NCBI GenBank assembly: GCA_031407765.1
Contig: JANOIR010000385.1
Span: forward strand, 1-19,166
Source of the DNA: JBDSLU01 sp031407765
GTDB taxonomy: Bacteria; Acidobacteriota; Vicinamibacteria; Vicinamibacterales; Vicinamibacteraceae
Length of the DNA stretch: 19,166 bases
Direction of reading: 5' to 3'
The translations under genes and the position numbers were made by a program. The stretch's first letter is position 1, and the number at the start of each line of letters is the position of its first letter. The notes below the pieces were generated by a model. That model worked only from the letters and a program-made list of their open reading frames with translations. It was not told the DNA's origin and did no database searches. Positions 1 through 7,923 of this stretch are shown here, piece after piece.

Positions 1-701
<701 letters not shown>

Positions 702-705
702 GGGG

Positions 706-739
706 GTCAGGCCCGCCGCAGGCGGGACAACCCGCTGAC
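706..739 (-). promoter_or_regulatory. Bulged hairpin in the gcvT 5' leader
   Basis: Two nested perfect inverted repeats lie 4 nt before the gcvT ATG. The outer arms are GTCAG and CTGAC and the inner arms are CCCGCC and GGCGGG around a 3-nt loop; an 8-nt bulge sits on one side only. It covers the position where a ribosome-binding site would lie, so it could modulate gcvT translation. It could equally be the tail of the upstream polysaccharide transcript, though no U-run follows. The function is inference. Confidence 0.4.
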
Positions 740-766
740 AGTACTATGCGGTCCCAAGTCGGTCAA
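738..766 (-). promoter_or_regulatory. Possible sigma70 promoter for gcvT
   Basis: TTGACC (761-766, five of six to the -35 consensus) is followed after 17 nt by TACTGT (738-743, three of six to the -10 consensus). It lies between the polysaccharide polymerase stop and gcvT. The -10 is weak. If it is real, transcription would start close to the hairpin at 706-739. Confidence 0.25.
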
Positions 767-801
767 GGCGCGCTCAAGGGCGGCCGGTCGCTACTGCACG
801 A

Positions 802-2250
802 TCAGTGCGAGGCGAGGAACGGTAGCGGTCGACGAGCCATCGCGAGCTCACCGCTGAAGCGGAGCCACACGCGATAGACAGGGCCGAGGATGGCGACAGC
901 CATCAGAATCCTGACCAGATACATATCGCCGTACCAGAACCAGGAAAAGGACACCACGCCCATCGCCCCGAACAGGAACCGGCCCCAGAATCGCCCCCCG
1001 TCGTTCCGCATCTCCACCCAGGCGATGAACCACCCGATCAGCGCCAGCACGCCGAATGCGCCACCGATCCCAAAGTTCCTGAACGGTACGACCACGACGT
1101 GAATACCGCCGGCTGAGATACCGAAGAACCACCAGTTCGGCCCCCGATCGGATTCGAGCCGACGCTGGATGCCCGCGGCTCGAGTCAGGATTCCAGGCGG
1201 GAGAGAGAGGAGGTAGTCAACATACGTTTGCCCGTACAGATAGTGCGCCGTGCCCTTCCTGAACTGGCCTGCCTGGGCAAGATTCGTGAGGAGAACCGAG
1301 GTCCACGTATTTTCCTGAAGGGCGCCAACCAGGCGGTGGTTCAGCGGTAGCAGTGCTCCACCTTCCGGCCGCGCCAGACTTGTCCGTACCGCGCCAAGCA
1401 CAATGAAGAGACCGACGACCACTGCGGCTGGCATGGCGACCCGCCGGATCCGCCGCCAGGCCAGGGCCGTCTTCCGAATCAGGTCGTCGGATTGTCCACC
1501 CGTCAAGTAGAGAAGCGCGAGCGCGGCCAGCAGGCCCGTGCATTCGCGATCGCCGCGCAGGACCTGCAGCACGATCACGATGTAGGCAGTGGCGGCGGCC
1601 GTCAGCACGACCTTCCATCGCCGTCGCCACAGGATGACGTCCCGTTCCGCATCGATGGCGAGGAGGACGATCAGCACGTATGAGAGGAGTCCGGCGGCGT
1701 TGAAATTCATCGGCGCCGCAGCAATCGCCGAGTTCCCCGCGTTGTATGCCCGCTCGAGAATGGTGCCCGCAGGCGCCACGATCCACGACAACAGCACGGC
1801 AAGCGCGGATGCAGCCCCAAACATGAGAATGCCCAGCGTCCGATCGGGTCGCGCATCCGTAACCGGCCGCCGTCGGACGAATGCCTGCGCAACGTGAAGC
1901 CCCGCCAGCAGACCCAGCAATCCGACGATGCCGACGGTCAGCATGGCCTCGCTGACAACGCGATCTCGAATCAGGGCGATCGCCACCGGCGTGTACCACC
2001 AGACGTAGTACGGGTCGAAGAGGTGTCCGATGGTCGCCAGAAAACAGACCACGTACAACAGGACCATCAGACGCGGGAGGAGGGACAGCCTGGAGGCGGA
2101 CTGCACGATGAGCCCCCAGATCGCCAGGCCGGCCATCAACGCGACGCTCAGGGCCAACGGCAGCATCCGCCCGAAGACGAAGAAGGCACTGACGACCAGC
2201 GCCGCCAGCGACAGACACCACGCCGAGATCAGGTAGTCGAACCGGGCCAT
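802..2250 (-). CDS. Wzy-like oligosaccharide repeat-unit polymerase
   Basis: This is a predicted inner-membrane polymerase that joins lipid-linked oligosaccharide repeats after they have been flipped to the periplasm. The 482-residue protein is almost wholly hydrophobic, with about 12 membrane segments by eye. A large loop near residues 295-395 carries YLYGQTYVDYLLSLPPG, which resembles the G-K/Q-T-Y-x-x-x-L-L motif of O-antigen and repeat-unit polymerases. Such proteins share little sequence, so the call rests on topology, that loop and context. The gene starts 4 nt after the flippase stop and completes a wzz-wzx-wzy order. The GC content looks lower by eye than in the flanking housekeeping genes, as is common for polysaccharide genes that move between strains. 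A WaaL-type O-antigen ligase is the main alternative, but no ligase-specific feature was seen. Confidence 0.78.
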   Translation of the reverse strand: MARFDYLISAWCLSLAALVVSAFFVFGRMLPLALSVALMAGLAIWGLIVQSASRLSLLPRLMVLLYVVCFLATIGHLFDPYYVWWYTPVAIALIRDRVVSEAMLTVGIVGLLGLLAGLHVAQAFVRRRPVTDARPDRTLGILMFGAASALAVLLSWIVAPAGTILERAYNAGNSAIAAAPMNFNAAGLLSYVLIVLLAIDAERDVILWRRRWKVVLTAAATAYIVIVLQVLRGDRECTGLLAALALLYLTGGQSDDLIRKTALAWRRIRRVAMPAAVVVGLFIVLGAVRTSLARPEGGALLPLNHRLVGALQENTWTSVLLTNLAQAGQFRKGTAHYLYGQTYVDYLLSLPPGILTRAAGIQRRLESDRGPNWWFFGISAGGIHVVVVPFRNFGIGGAFGVLALIGWFIAWVEMRNDGGRFWGRFLFGAMGVVSFSWFWYGDMYLVRILMAVAILGPVYRVWLRFSGELAMARRPLPFLASH

Positions 2251-2254
2251 GGCA

Positions 2255-3586
2255 TCACCGTGGCGGTGGGGAGGGAATCGTCATCGCCATCCCGGTCGGC
2301 CTGAGCATCCCGATCGTCCACGCAACCCACGACAAATACAGAAGGCCGTAGATCACCGTGACGTAGACGACACCGTCGATGCCCGAGAGCCAGGCGCCCA
2401 CGAAATTCAAGACCGTTCCGACGACGGCCGCCCCGACCTTCGGCCGGATGAGACGTCGCGTGTCCGGGTTGATCATCCCCATCAGGGAGACGACCTGCCC
2501 ACACGAAAACAGCCCGCTGCCGAGGATCATCGCTGGCAGCAAGTATGACACCTGAGCGTAGGCCGGCGCGACGAAGGCCCCGAAGATGTTGCCATGGAAA
2601 ACGCTGGCCACAGCGGTCGCCAGCAGCGTGGCTGAGAGCGTCGCGCCAACCAGCGCGAGTCCGAGACGATGGCCCCGTGCCGTGCGTGCGGGATCAGTGC
2701 CGGCCCCGGCAAGGCTGAACATGATCGGCTGCGCAACGGCCATCATCAGAATGTTGACCATGACGACCGGGTAGTATCCCAGCTGAAACACCGCCGCATA
2801 CAGCCCGACGTCGACGCGGCCCCGAAGGAGTTGCAGCGCCCAGCGGCCAGAGATGAGGTAGAGACCGACGAAGATCCCCCATGTCGCAATCGGCCATGCG
2901 TAGGCGCGAAGCTGTTGATCCCAGTCCGCGACGGACACCGGATTGGCGGCAACATGGCGCACGGCGGCTATCTGAGGGTTCCGGCTGAGAAACCAGCTCT
3001 GGGAGATGCACACGAAGCCGCAGGCCACACAATATCCAAGCATCGCCATGTCGCTGCGAGGCCCAACCCAGTGCACGAGCGCCAGAGCGAAGCCAAATCG
3101 CAGCCACTGACTCGACGCGTCATGCCAGGCAACGATGGCACGCTGCCGCGCAGCATTCTGGATGGCGCTCATCGTGACAGATGCTGCGGACAGCAGGCAG
3201 AAGAGGAGGGAGAACGCGGCGAGAGCCAGCCACTGGTAGCCGGCAAGCGGGACAATCGCGAGAAGAAGCGCGCCAGAAATGGCGACCATTGGCCGCAGGA
3301 CGAAGCCCGTGAATCGGCGCACCGCTCCTAAGAACGCTGCGAGATCGCCCGACTCGTTCGCCACCGAAAAAAAGCGAAGACTGGCTTCGTACAACGGCTG
3401 GAGCACACTCAGTTGCGCGAAACTCGCGGCCGTGACGCCAAGCGCGAGCTCTCCATACGGGCCTGGATCGAGTGCCGTCGTCAGCAGCCTGACGCCAATC
3501 AGACTACCTAGCGCGCTCAGCCCTTGTCCGGCCCCGACCCAGAACACTTCCCGACTGATTTTCGTCAGGCGCTTGGAGTCGAGCAA
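2255..3586 (-). CDS. Wzx-like polysaccharide flippase (MATE/MOP superfamily)
   Basis: This is a predicted lipid-linked oligosaccharide translocase of the inner membrane. It has 443 residues from the preferred start and many hydrophobic segments. The N-terminal stretch ISREVFWVGAGQGLSALGSL with GVRLLTTALDPGPYGELALG is typical of Wzx/RfbX-type transporters, in which the first helix is followed by a 'lxPxxyGxlal' motif. I chose a TTG start at 3586-3584 because GAGG lies 5 nt before it and because it leaves a 7-nt gap after the wzz stop. A longer reading from 3634 would overlap wzz by about 40 nt and add a polar, non-hydrophobic leader (MVSPSAKAHPRRCEVA). The protein ends 4 nt before the polymerase start, so the three genes are almost certainly one transcript. 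The identity of the transported glycan cannot be read from the sequence. Confidence 0.85.
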   Translation of the reverse strand: MLDSKRLTKISREVFWVGAGQGLSALGSLIGVRLLTTALDPGPYGELALGVTAASFAQLSVLQPLYEASLRFFSVANESGDLAAFLGAVRRFTGFVLRPMVAISGALLLAIVPLAGYQWLALAAFSLLFCLLSAASVTMSAIQNAARQRAIVAWHDASSQWLRFGFALALVHWVGPRSDMAMLGYCVACGFVCISQSWFLSRNPQIAAVRHVAANPVSVADWDQQLRAYAWPIATWGIFVGLYLISGRWALQLLRGRVDVGLYAAVFQLGYYPVVMVNILMMAVAQPIMFSLAGAGTDPARTARGHRLGLALVGATLSATLLATAVASVFHGNIFGAFVAPAYAQVSYLLPAMILGSGLFSCGQVVSLMGMINPDTRRLIRPKVGAAVVGTVLNFVGAWLSGIDGVVYVTVIYGLLYLSWVAWTIGMLRPTGMAMTIPSPPPR

Positions 3587-3591
3587 GGCGA

Positions 3592-3595
3592 CCTC
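3592..3595 (-). promoter_or_regulatory. Ribosome-binding site deciding a TTG start for the flippase
   Basis: GAGG lies 5 nt before the TTG at 3586 and overlaps the last codon and stop of the upstream gene. No comparable site precedes the ATG or GTG options further upstream, so it supports the TTG start and translational coupling to the chain-length gene. Confidence 0.55.
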
Positions 3596-4916
3596 ACACC
3601 GCCTTGGGTGTGCTTTCGCGCTCGGCGAGACCAACGGTCGCGACGTACTCGATCATGAGCGCCCCGAGAAGGGACGCCATGAACGCGACCAGGGCCGCCA
3701 CGACGACCATCATGGCGATTTTTGGCGCCGCAGGCCGTGTGGCAGGGGCGGCCAAGCCGACGGTCTGGAGCTGGTTGGTATCGGTGGCGACCTGGGCGCG
3801 CGCCTGATCATAGCGACCGGCCAGGTCCTGATAGGTCCTCTGAGCGAGATCGCGTTCCAGGTCGAGGCGCGTCTGCTGCGTCTCGCGGTCGTAGAGATCG
3901 GAGAGCTGTCTGATCTGCGCTCCGCCCAGCTTGTGGTTGACCACCAGCTCGTTCTGACGGCTCTCGAGTGATGCCAGTCTCGCGCGTCCCGTGGCGACCT
4001 GGAACTCGAGGGCTTCGTAGACCGGATTGATGAATTCCGAGCGCGCGTCAGACACAGGCGGGCTCGTCGTCTCGGTGCTCTCCGGCGGGGTCCGGTCGTC
4101 GCGCACTTGCGTCCGCCGCGCTTCTCCGATGGACGAACTCAGTAGGGTTCCCCTGTCGCTGCCGACTCGCCGCACATCCAGCACGCGCTGAAGTCCTCCG
4201 AGCTCCTTTGCCGTCCCCGCGATACGCGCCTTCTCCGCGGCGATCTCGACCGTCAGCGCCAGCAGACCTTGGCGCGCCGTCAATAGCGCCTCCGCATCTC
4301 GCCTTCTCAAGTCGAGCTGCGCCGAGGACTTGAAGTCGAGAAAACGCTTCTGTGCCTCGTCGAACCTCGATCGTGCCTGCGCCAGCTGGGACTGGAGGTC
4401 ATTGCTCGCGGCGGTCGCCGCGTCTTGATTGAGCCGCTGATTGAGCTTGACCGCAGCGGTGACGATCCCATTCGCGATTCGGGCGGCGAGCCCAGCATCC
4501 TGCATCTGGACGTGGACGATCAGCAGATTGGTGGCTGGCACCTCCTCGATCTCCACCGACTTCGCCAGAAACGTCTGTGGATCGATGCTGTGCGGCGGCT
4601 TGTCGAGGCCGAGCTCTGACAGTGCCTGAGCCGTCAGCGATGGATTCTGGAGAAGGCCGCGGTACGTTCCCGGCGGCACCACCGCGCCGGCTTTGGGAGG
4701 GGCGATAATCACCGTCGCGGAGGATCGGTACTCCTTCGGCATGGTCCGCGCGACGAGCCACGTGATGATCCCGACGGCTAGCGTGACGCCAAGAATCAGC
4801 CACCCCCGACGGACGATGATGCGAAGGTAGTCGATCAGTCTGGGCTCGGAGGGCATCATCAGCGGTGTGGGTGGGACGGCGTTCGTCGGGGTTCGGCTCG
4901 GAGTGGCTGGCAGCAT
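3594..4916 (-). CDS. Wzz-type polysaccharide chain-length determinant (co-polymerase)
   Basis: This protein is expected to set the chain length of the polymer made by the Wzy protein encoded downstream. It has 440 residues. A proline-rich cytoplasmic N-terminus (1-25) is followed by the Wzz motif region LIDYLRIIVRRGWLI and the first membrane helix (about 38-57). A long periplasmic part follows, with coiled-coil stretches near 150-230 and 310-380 (QTRLDLERDLAQRTYQDL). A proline-containing stretch, PATRPAAPK, leads into the second helix (about 400-425). There is no C-terminal tyrosine kinase domain and no Walker motif, so it is the kinase-free form. The ATG at 4916 has AGGGGAG 8 nt upstream (4925-4931). 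It is the first gene of the wzz-wzx-wzy unit and has a near-consensus promoter about 190 nt upstream. Confidence 0.88.
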   Translation of the reverse strand: MLPATPSRTPTNAVPPTPLMMPSEPRLIDYLRIIVRRGWLILGVTLAVGIITWLVARTMPKEYRSSATVIIAPPKAGAVVPPGTYRGLLQNPSLTAQALSELGLDKPPHSIDPQTFLAKSVEIEEVPATNLLIVHVQMQDAGLAARIANGIVTAAVKLNQRLNQDAATAASNDLQSQLAQARSRFDEAQKRFLDFKSSAQLDLRRRDAEALLTARQGLLALTVEIAAEKARIAGTAKELGGLQRVLDVRRVGSDRGTLLSSSIGEARRTQVRDDRTPPESTETTSPPVSDARSEFINPVYEALEFQVATGRARLASLESRQNELVVNHKLGGAQIRQLSDLYDRETQQTRLDLERDLAQRTYQDLAGRYDQARAQVATDTNQLQTVGLAAPATRPAAPKIAMMVVVAALVAFMASLLGALMIEYVATVGLAERESTPKAV

Positions 4917-4938
4917 CGCGGAGACTCCCCTGGTACGT

Positions 4939-4955
4939 TTTCGGTCATGCCGAAA
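4939..4955 (-). repeat. 17-bp palindrome upstream of the wzz ribosome-binding site
   Basis: TTTCGG and CCGAAA form a perfect 6-bp inverted repeat around 5 nt, 8 nt upstream of the AGGGGAG site of the chain-length gene. It could be a small RNA hairpin or a protein-binding site inside the leader. No function can be assigned. Confidence 0.4.
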
Positions 4956-5109
4956 TCCGGCCCAGTTGGCCGATCGACGGTGGCAGCAGAGTGGTCATAT
5001 CCCGGTCGAAGTGATGCGCCGGATCGACGGGAGGGTTCGACAGGTGCCGCCGGAATTATTGCCAGTACGCTCGATCGGTCAGCGGCGATGCGTGCGGCAT
5101 CCGCGGACG

Positions 5110-5139
5110 ATTATCTGGACCGGATCATGCCCCTGTCAA
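5110..5139 (-). promoter_or_regulatory. Near-consensus sigma70 promoter of the wzz-wzx-wzy unit
   Basis: A perfect TTGACA (5134-5139) is separated by 18 nt from GATAAT (5110-5115, five of six to TATAAT). The predicted start is near 5103, giving a leader of about 187 nt before the wzz ATG. This is the best sigma70 promoter visible in the window. A 14-codon reading frame (MPHASPLTDRAYWQ) starts at 5100, right at the predicted 5' end, and may be chance. Confidence 0.7.
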
Positions 5140-5153
5140 GCCAACGGGGAATA

Positions 5154-5171
5154 GGCGCCCTCAAGGGCGCC
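5154..5171 (-). terminator. Hairpin between the AAA+ regulator gene and the polysaccharide promoter
   Basis: GGCGCCC and GGGCGCC form a perfect 7-bp stem with a TTGA loop on the minus strand. It lies 140 nt after the regulator stop and 15 nt before the TTGACA box. No U-run follows (TATTCCCC), so it is at best an atypical terminator. It could also be an operator for the promoter next to it. Confidence 0.4.
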
Positions 5172-5310
5172 CGAGTTAGTTGCGCCGACGACGCCGCCGC
5201 CTGCTGTGCGCCAGCTGCCCCGCTCGTCCAGCCGAAGGATGCCGGCGCTGCACGACGCGCGCGCTTGCGCCCGCACGGCGAGATCGAGGGGCCGCCCGCC
5301 GCTCGCGCCG

Positions 5311-6852
5311 CTACTCCGGGACAACGCTCACCTCGATGATCGGCAGGGTCTTGCTACCGTCGCCCTTCGGCTCCGCAGACGTCGGCGACGTCGCCTCTGG
5401 CTCGGCGCCCTGGTCGAGCGCCTCCCCGGCCCCCGGCGGCAGCGCCCGCTGCGCGGTGCGCAGCCGCGGCTTGTAGCGCAGGTACGCCTGCAGCGTGTGG
5501 TAGCTGATGTCCAGCACCCGGCAGGCCTTGCGCTTGTTGTTGTCGCAGCGCTCCAGGACCAGCCGCGCGTAGCGGCTCCCCCACGCCCGCATGCTCTCGC
5601 CGCCCTCGGTCGCGGGCTGCACGATGCTGTACCGCTCGTTCAGCGCCGGCGGCAGATCGCTCAACTGGATTTCCTCGCCTTCGCACAGCGTGATCGCGCG
5701 TTCGATGACGCGCTCCAGCTCGCGCACGTTGCCCGGCCACTCGTAGGTCAGGAGGGCCTCGAACGCCGCCGCAGACATCCGGCAGGCGCCGACGCCCGCG
5801 TGGCGCTCCAGGCAACCCTGCGCGAGGTCCATGATGTCCTCCCGCCGCGCCCGCAACGGCGGCACCTTCAGCTCGAGCGCATTCAGGCGGTAGTAGAGGT
5901 CGCCGCGGAACAGCCCCTTGGTGACCAGCGCCGACAGGCTGCGATTGGTCGCCGACATGATCCGGATGTCGATCTTCTTGGTCTGGTGTCCGCCCACGCG
6001 CTCGACCGAGAACTCCTGGAGCGCGCGCAGCAGCTTGGCCTGCGCCGGCAACGACAGGTCCGCCACTTCGTCGAGAAAGACCGAGCCGCCGTTGGCCTGT
6101 TCGAGCTTGCCGCGGCGGCCGCGGACGCCGGTCGCCGTCCGATCCTCGATCCCGAACAGCTCCGCCTCGAGCAGCGACTCGACGATCGCCGCGCAGTTGA
6201 CGGCGATGAAGGGCCCGCGATTGCGCCGGCTCCACTGGTGGATCTGACGGGCGACGAGCTCCTTGCCGACGCCGCTCTCGCCTTCGATCAAGACGGTGAA
6301 GTCGGTGCGTGCGACGCGATCGATCTGCTGCCGCACCGCCTGGATCTGCGGGCTCGAGCCGTGCAGCCGGTTGCCATCGCGATCGGCGAGCGTCGCCACC
6401 GCGACGCGGTAGCCGGCGGTGCGCTCGATCTCGGCGACGATCGCGCCGATCTGGCCGGCGGTGGAGACGAGTGCGTGCCAGGCCTGGTCCTGCGCGGCCC
6501 GGGTCGGGCGCGGCAGTTCGAGGGCGAAGGTGCGGCCGCCGCTCGAGACCTTGGTCACCGCCAGGCTCGGATCGACGTCGGCCGTGAAGGCCGCGGCCCC
6601 GCATTCGCGAAACCGCACGAAGGCGACGCCGAGATGGTCGCGCACGACCTGCTCGAAGCGCGCCCTCGTCGTCCGGGCATCCCCCGTGCCCAGCCCCTCG
6701 ACGAAGGCTCCGAGCATCGCGGCGCCGCGATCGCGCGCCATGCCCACTCCTGCACCCGTTTCCCGCAATACGCCGTCCTGCATGAGACCTCCCTGGGCCG
6801 GCTCAGGCCACGCCCGGGATGTCGCAGATTCCAAGTTCGATGCCATCGTCAT
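5311..6852 (-). CDS. AAA+ Fis-family transcriptional regulator with degenerate GAFTGA loop
   Basis: This is a bacterial enhancer-binding-type regulator. From the preferred ATG at 6852 (GGAGG 6 nt upstream; the frame extends to 6873) it has 513 residues. There is no receiver domain; residues about 60-145 form a sensory-type region without a motif I recognise. The AAA+ core has Walker A GESGVGKE (191-198), Walker B FLDE (259-262), an SATN sensor stretch, a GDLYYRLN stretch and WPGNVREL. The sigma54-contacting GAFTGA loop, expected at 238-243, reads RTATGV, keeping Thr-Gly but losing the aromatic residue. A Fis-type helix-turn-helix lies at about 430-461 (NNKRKACRVLDISYHTLQAYL), followed by a low-complexity tail of about 50 residues. 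It is the last gene of the ComEA-pseudopilin-PilZ run and lies just before the polysaccharide promoter, so either set could be its target. Confidence 0.9.
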   Translation of the reverse strand: MTMASNLESATSRAWPEPAQGGLMQDGVLRETGAGVGMARDRGAAMLGAFVEGLGTGDARTTRARFEQVVRDHLGVAFVRFRECGAAAFTADVDPSLAVTKVSSGGRTFALELPRPTRAAQDQAWHALVSTAGQIGAIVAEIERTAGYRVAVATLADRDGNRLHGSSPQIQAVRQQIDRVARTDFTVLIEGESGVGKELVARQIHQWSRRNRGPFIAVNCAAIVESLLEAELFGIEDRTATGVRGRRGKLEQANGGSVFLDEVADLSLPAQAKLLRALQEFSVERVGGHQTKKIDIRIMSATNRSLSALVTKGLFRGDLYYRLNALELKVPPLRARREDIMDLAQGCLERHAGVGACRMSAAAFEALLTYEWPGNVRELERVIERAITLCEGEEIQLSDLPPALNERYSIVQPATEGGESMRAWGSRYARLVLERCDNNKRKACRVLDISYHTLQAYLRYKPRLRTAQRALPPGAGEALDQGAEPEATSPTSAEPKGDGSKTLPIIEVSVVPE

Positions 6853-6921
6853 GTCGCTCCTCCATCTCGGCAATGCGGGCTGGTGGAAGAAATTGCCACG
6901 CCCATGGGAACTGCCTTCCCG

Positions 6922-7293
6922 TCAACTCGTCCCAAGACGCCTGCCTCGGCCCGATTCGTCGTCGCCAGCCAGGGAATCCAGTTCCCACAGCGGCTCGAAC
7001 CAGCGGGAAAACGCGATGGCGGCGTGGTAGCGGGCGCCGGCGTCGCGCGACAGCGAGGCGACGTAGCAGCGGGCCACGGCCCCGGCCAGGGCGACGCGGC
7101 GCGACGATCGGACCAGGTGCACCGTGACGGCCCGGCCGGGCGGCAGGGGTGCCGCCACTTCGATCAGCACGCCGACCGCGGACAGGTCGACGATCGCCAC
7201 CTCGTGGCCAGGCGCGACGCGACAGGCGATCGGCCAGGGCAGGTCCCGCGGCAGCCACCGCCGCGCCGCCCGACGCTCCGGGCCAACCGTCAC
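6922..7293 (-). CDS. PilZ-domain protein, probable c-di-GMP receptor
   Basis: This is a 123-residue single-domain protein. The c-di-GMP signature is complete: arginines in an RxxxR arrangement (ERRAARRW, residues 6-13) and DLSAVG (36-41) matching D/N-x-S-x-x-G. A beta-rich body and the closing strand ARYHAAIAF follow. The start is GTG, and its GTGA overlaps the stop of the pseudopilin gene by 4 nt, which indicates coupled translation. The AAA+ regulator follows after 69 nt. Stand-alone PilZ proteins commonly tune type IV pili, motility or polysaccharide export, and this gene sits between genes for all three kinds of function. Its actual partner is unknown. Confidence 0.85.
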   Translation of the reverse strand: MTVGPERRAARRWLPRDLPWPIACRVAPGHEVAIVDLSAVGVLIEVAAPLPPGRAVTVHLVRSSRRVALAGAVARCYVASLSRDAGARYHAAIAFSRWFEPLWELDSLAGDDESGRGRRLGTS

Positions 7294-7889
7294 CGCGCCA
7301 CCCAGGCACGGGCCGTGCGGTCGAACTCGAAGATCCGCACGCGTCCCGTCGCCCCCAGGATGCGGACGGCGAACTGCCGGCGGTCGGCGCTGGCCAGATA
7401 GAGCGTCCCCGACGTCGCGCTGCCGGCCGACGCGAACGCCAGGATCGACGAGCCCAGCCGGATCGGGTCGGCGCCGGCGGCGAGCCCTGGCCCGCCGTCG
7501 ATCGACGGAACCGCGTCGACGATGGCGAAGCGAACGCCGGCAAAGGCGTCGGCCACGCGCACGCGCGGACTGCGCACGACATCGATGCCGTCGTCGATCT
7601 CGGCGTTGCGCAGGCCATTGCCGTTGCCATCGGCGACCCGCTCGTAGGCGATCGTCGTTCCGTCATCGTGGAAGCGCAGGCCGCCGGCGCGGCCGCTGCG
7701 GATGGCCTCGAGCCGCTCGCGCTGCAGCGTCGCCGCGAGATGTCGGGCGGCACCCACGGCGCGTGCCGAGGCGGCGAGCGGGCCGAACGCCGCCAGCGCG
7801 AAGCCGCCCACCACGAGCGAGACGCCGATCGCCATCACCAGCTCCACGAGCGACCAGCCGTGGGCAGTGTCACGACATCGATGGCGCAT
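7290..7889 (-). CDS. GspH/FimT-type pseudopilin (minor pilin)
   Basis: This is a type IV pilin-like protein of 199 residues. A short charged leader (MRHRCRDTAHG) is followed by WSLVELVMAIGVSLVVGG: the prepilin peptidase would cut after Gly11, and Glu is at position +5 of the mature protein, as required for pilin assembly. The first mature residue is Trp instead of the usual Phe. The globular part resembles GspH/FimT, with ATLQRERLEAIRSGRAGGLRF near the helix end and a Gly/Asp-rich segment DGNGNGLRNAEIDDG. Such proteins prime type IV pili or type II secretion pseudopili. The gene starts 34 nt after the ComEA-like gene and overlaps the PilZ gene. No major pilin or assembly ATPase is in view. 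Confidence 0.85.
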   Translation of the reverse strand: MRHRCRDTAHGWSLVELVMAIGVSLVVGGFALAAFGPLAASARAVGAARHLAATLQRERLEAIRSGRAGGLRFHDDGTTIAYERVADGNGNGLRNAEIDDGIDVVRSPRVRVADAFAGVRFAIVDAVPSIDGGPGLAAGADPIRLGSSILAFASAGSATSGTLYLASADRRQFAVRILGATGRVRIFEFDRTARAWVAR

Positions 7890-7923
7890 CGGCGTCTCGC
7901 TCCCGCTCCGCGTCCGGATTCGG

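Noticed and set aside
702..801. Glycine riboswitch upstream of gcvT
   Set aside because: The gap is only 100 nt and lacks the tandem aptamer cores; only a simple bulged hairpin is present.
4981..5110. Sigma54 promoter for the polysaccharide genes
   Set aside because: The nearest matches (TGGCAATAATTCCGG and CGGCACCTGTCGAACC) lack the TTGC half; the sigma70 match at 5110-5139 is far better.
5206..7401. A 731-codon open frame on the plus strand opposite the AAA+ regulator and PilZ genes
   Set aside because: It is antisense to well-supported genes, is Arg/Asp/Gln-rich without any fold, and is explained by third-position GC bias of the opposite strand.
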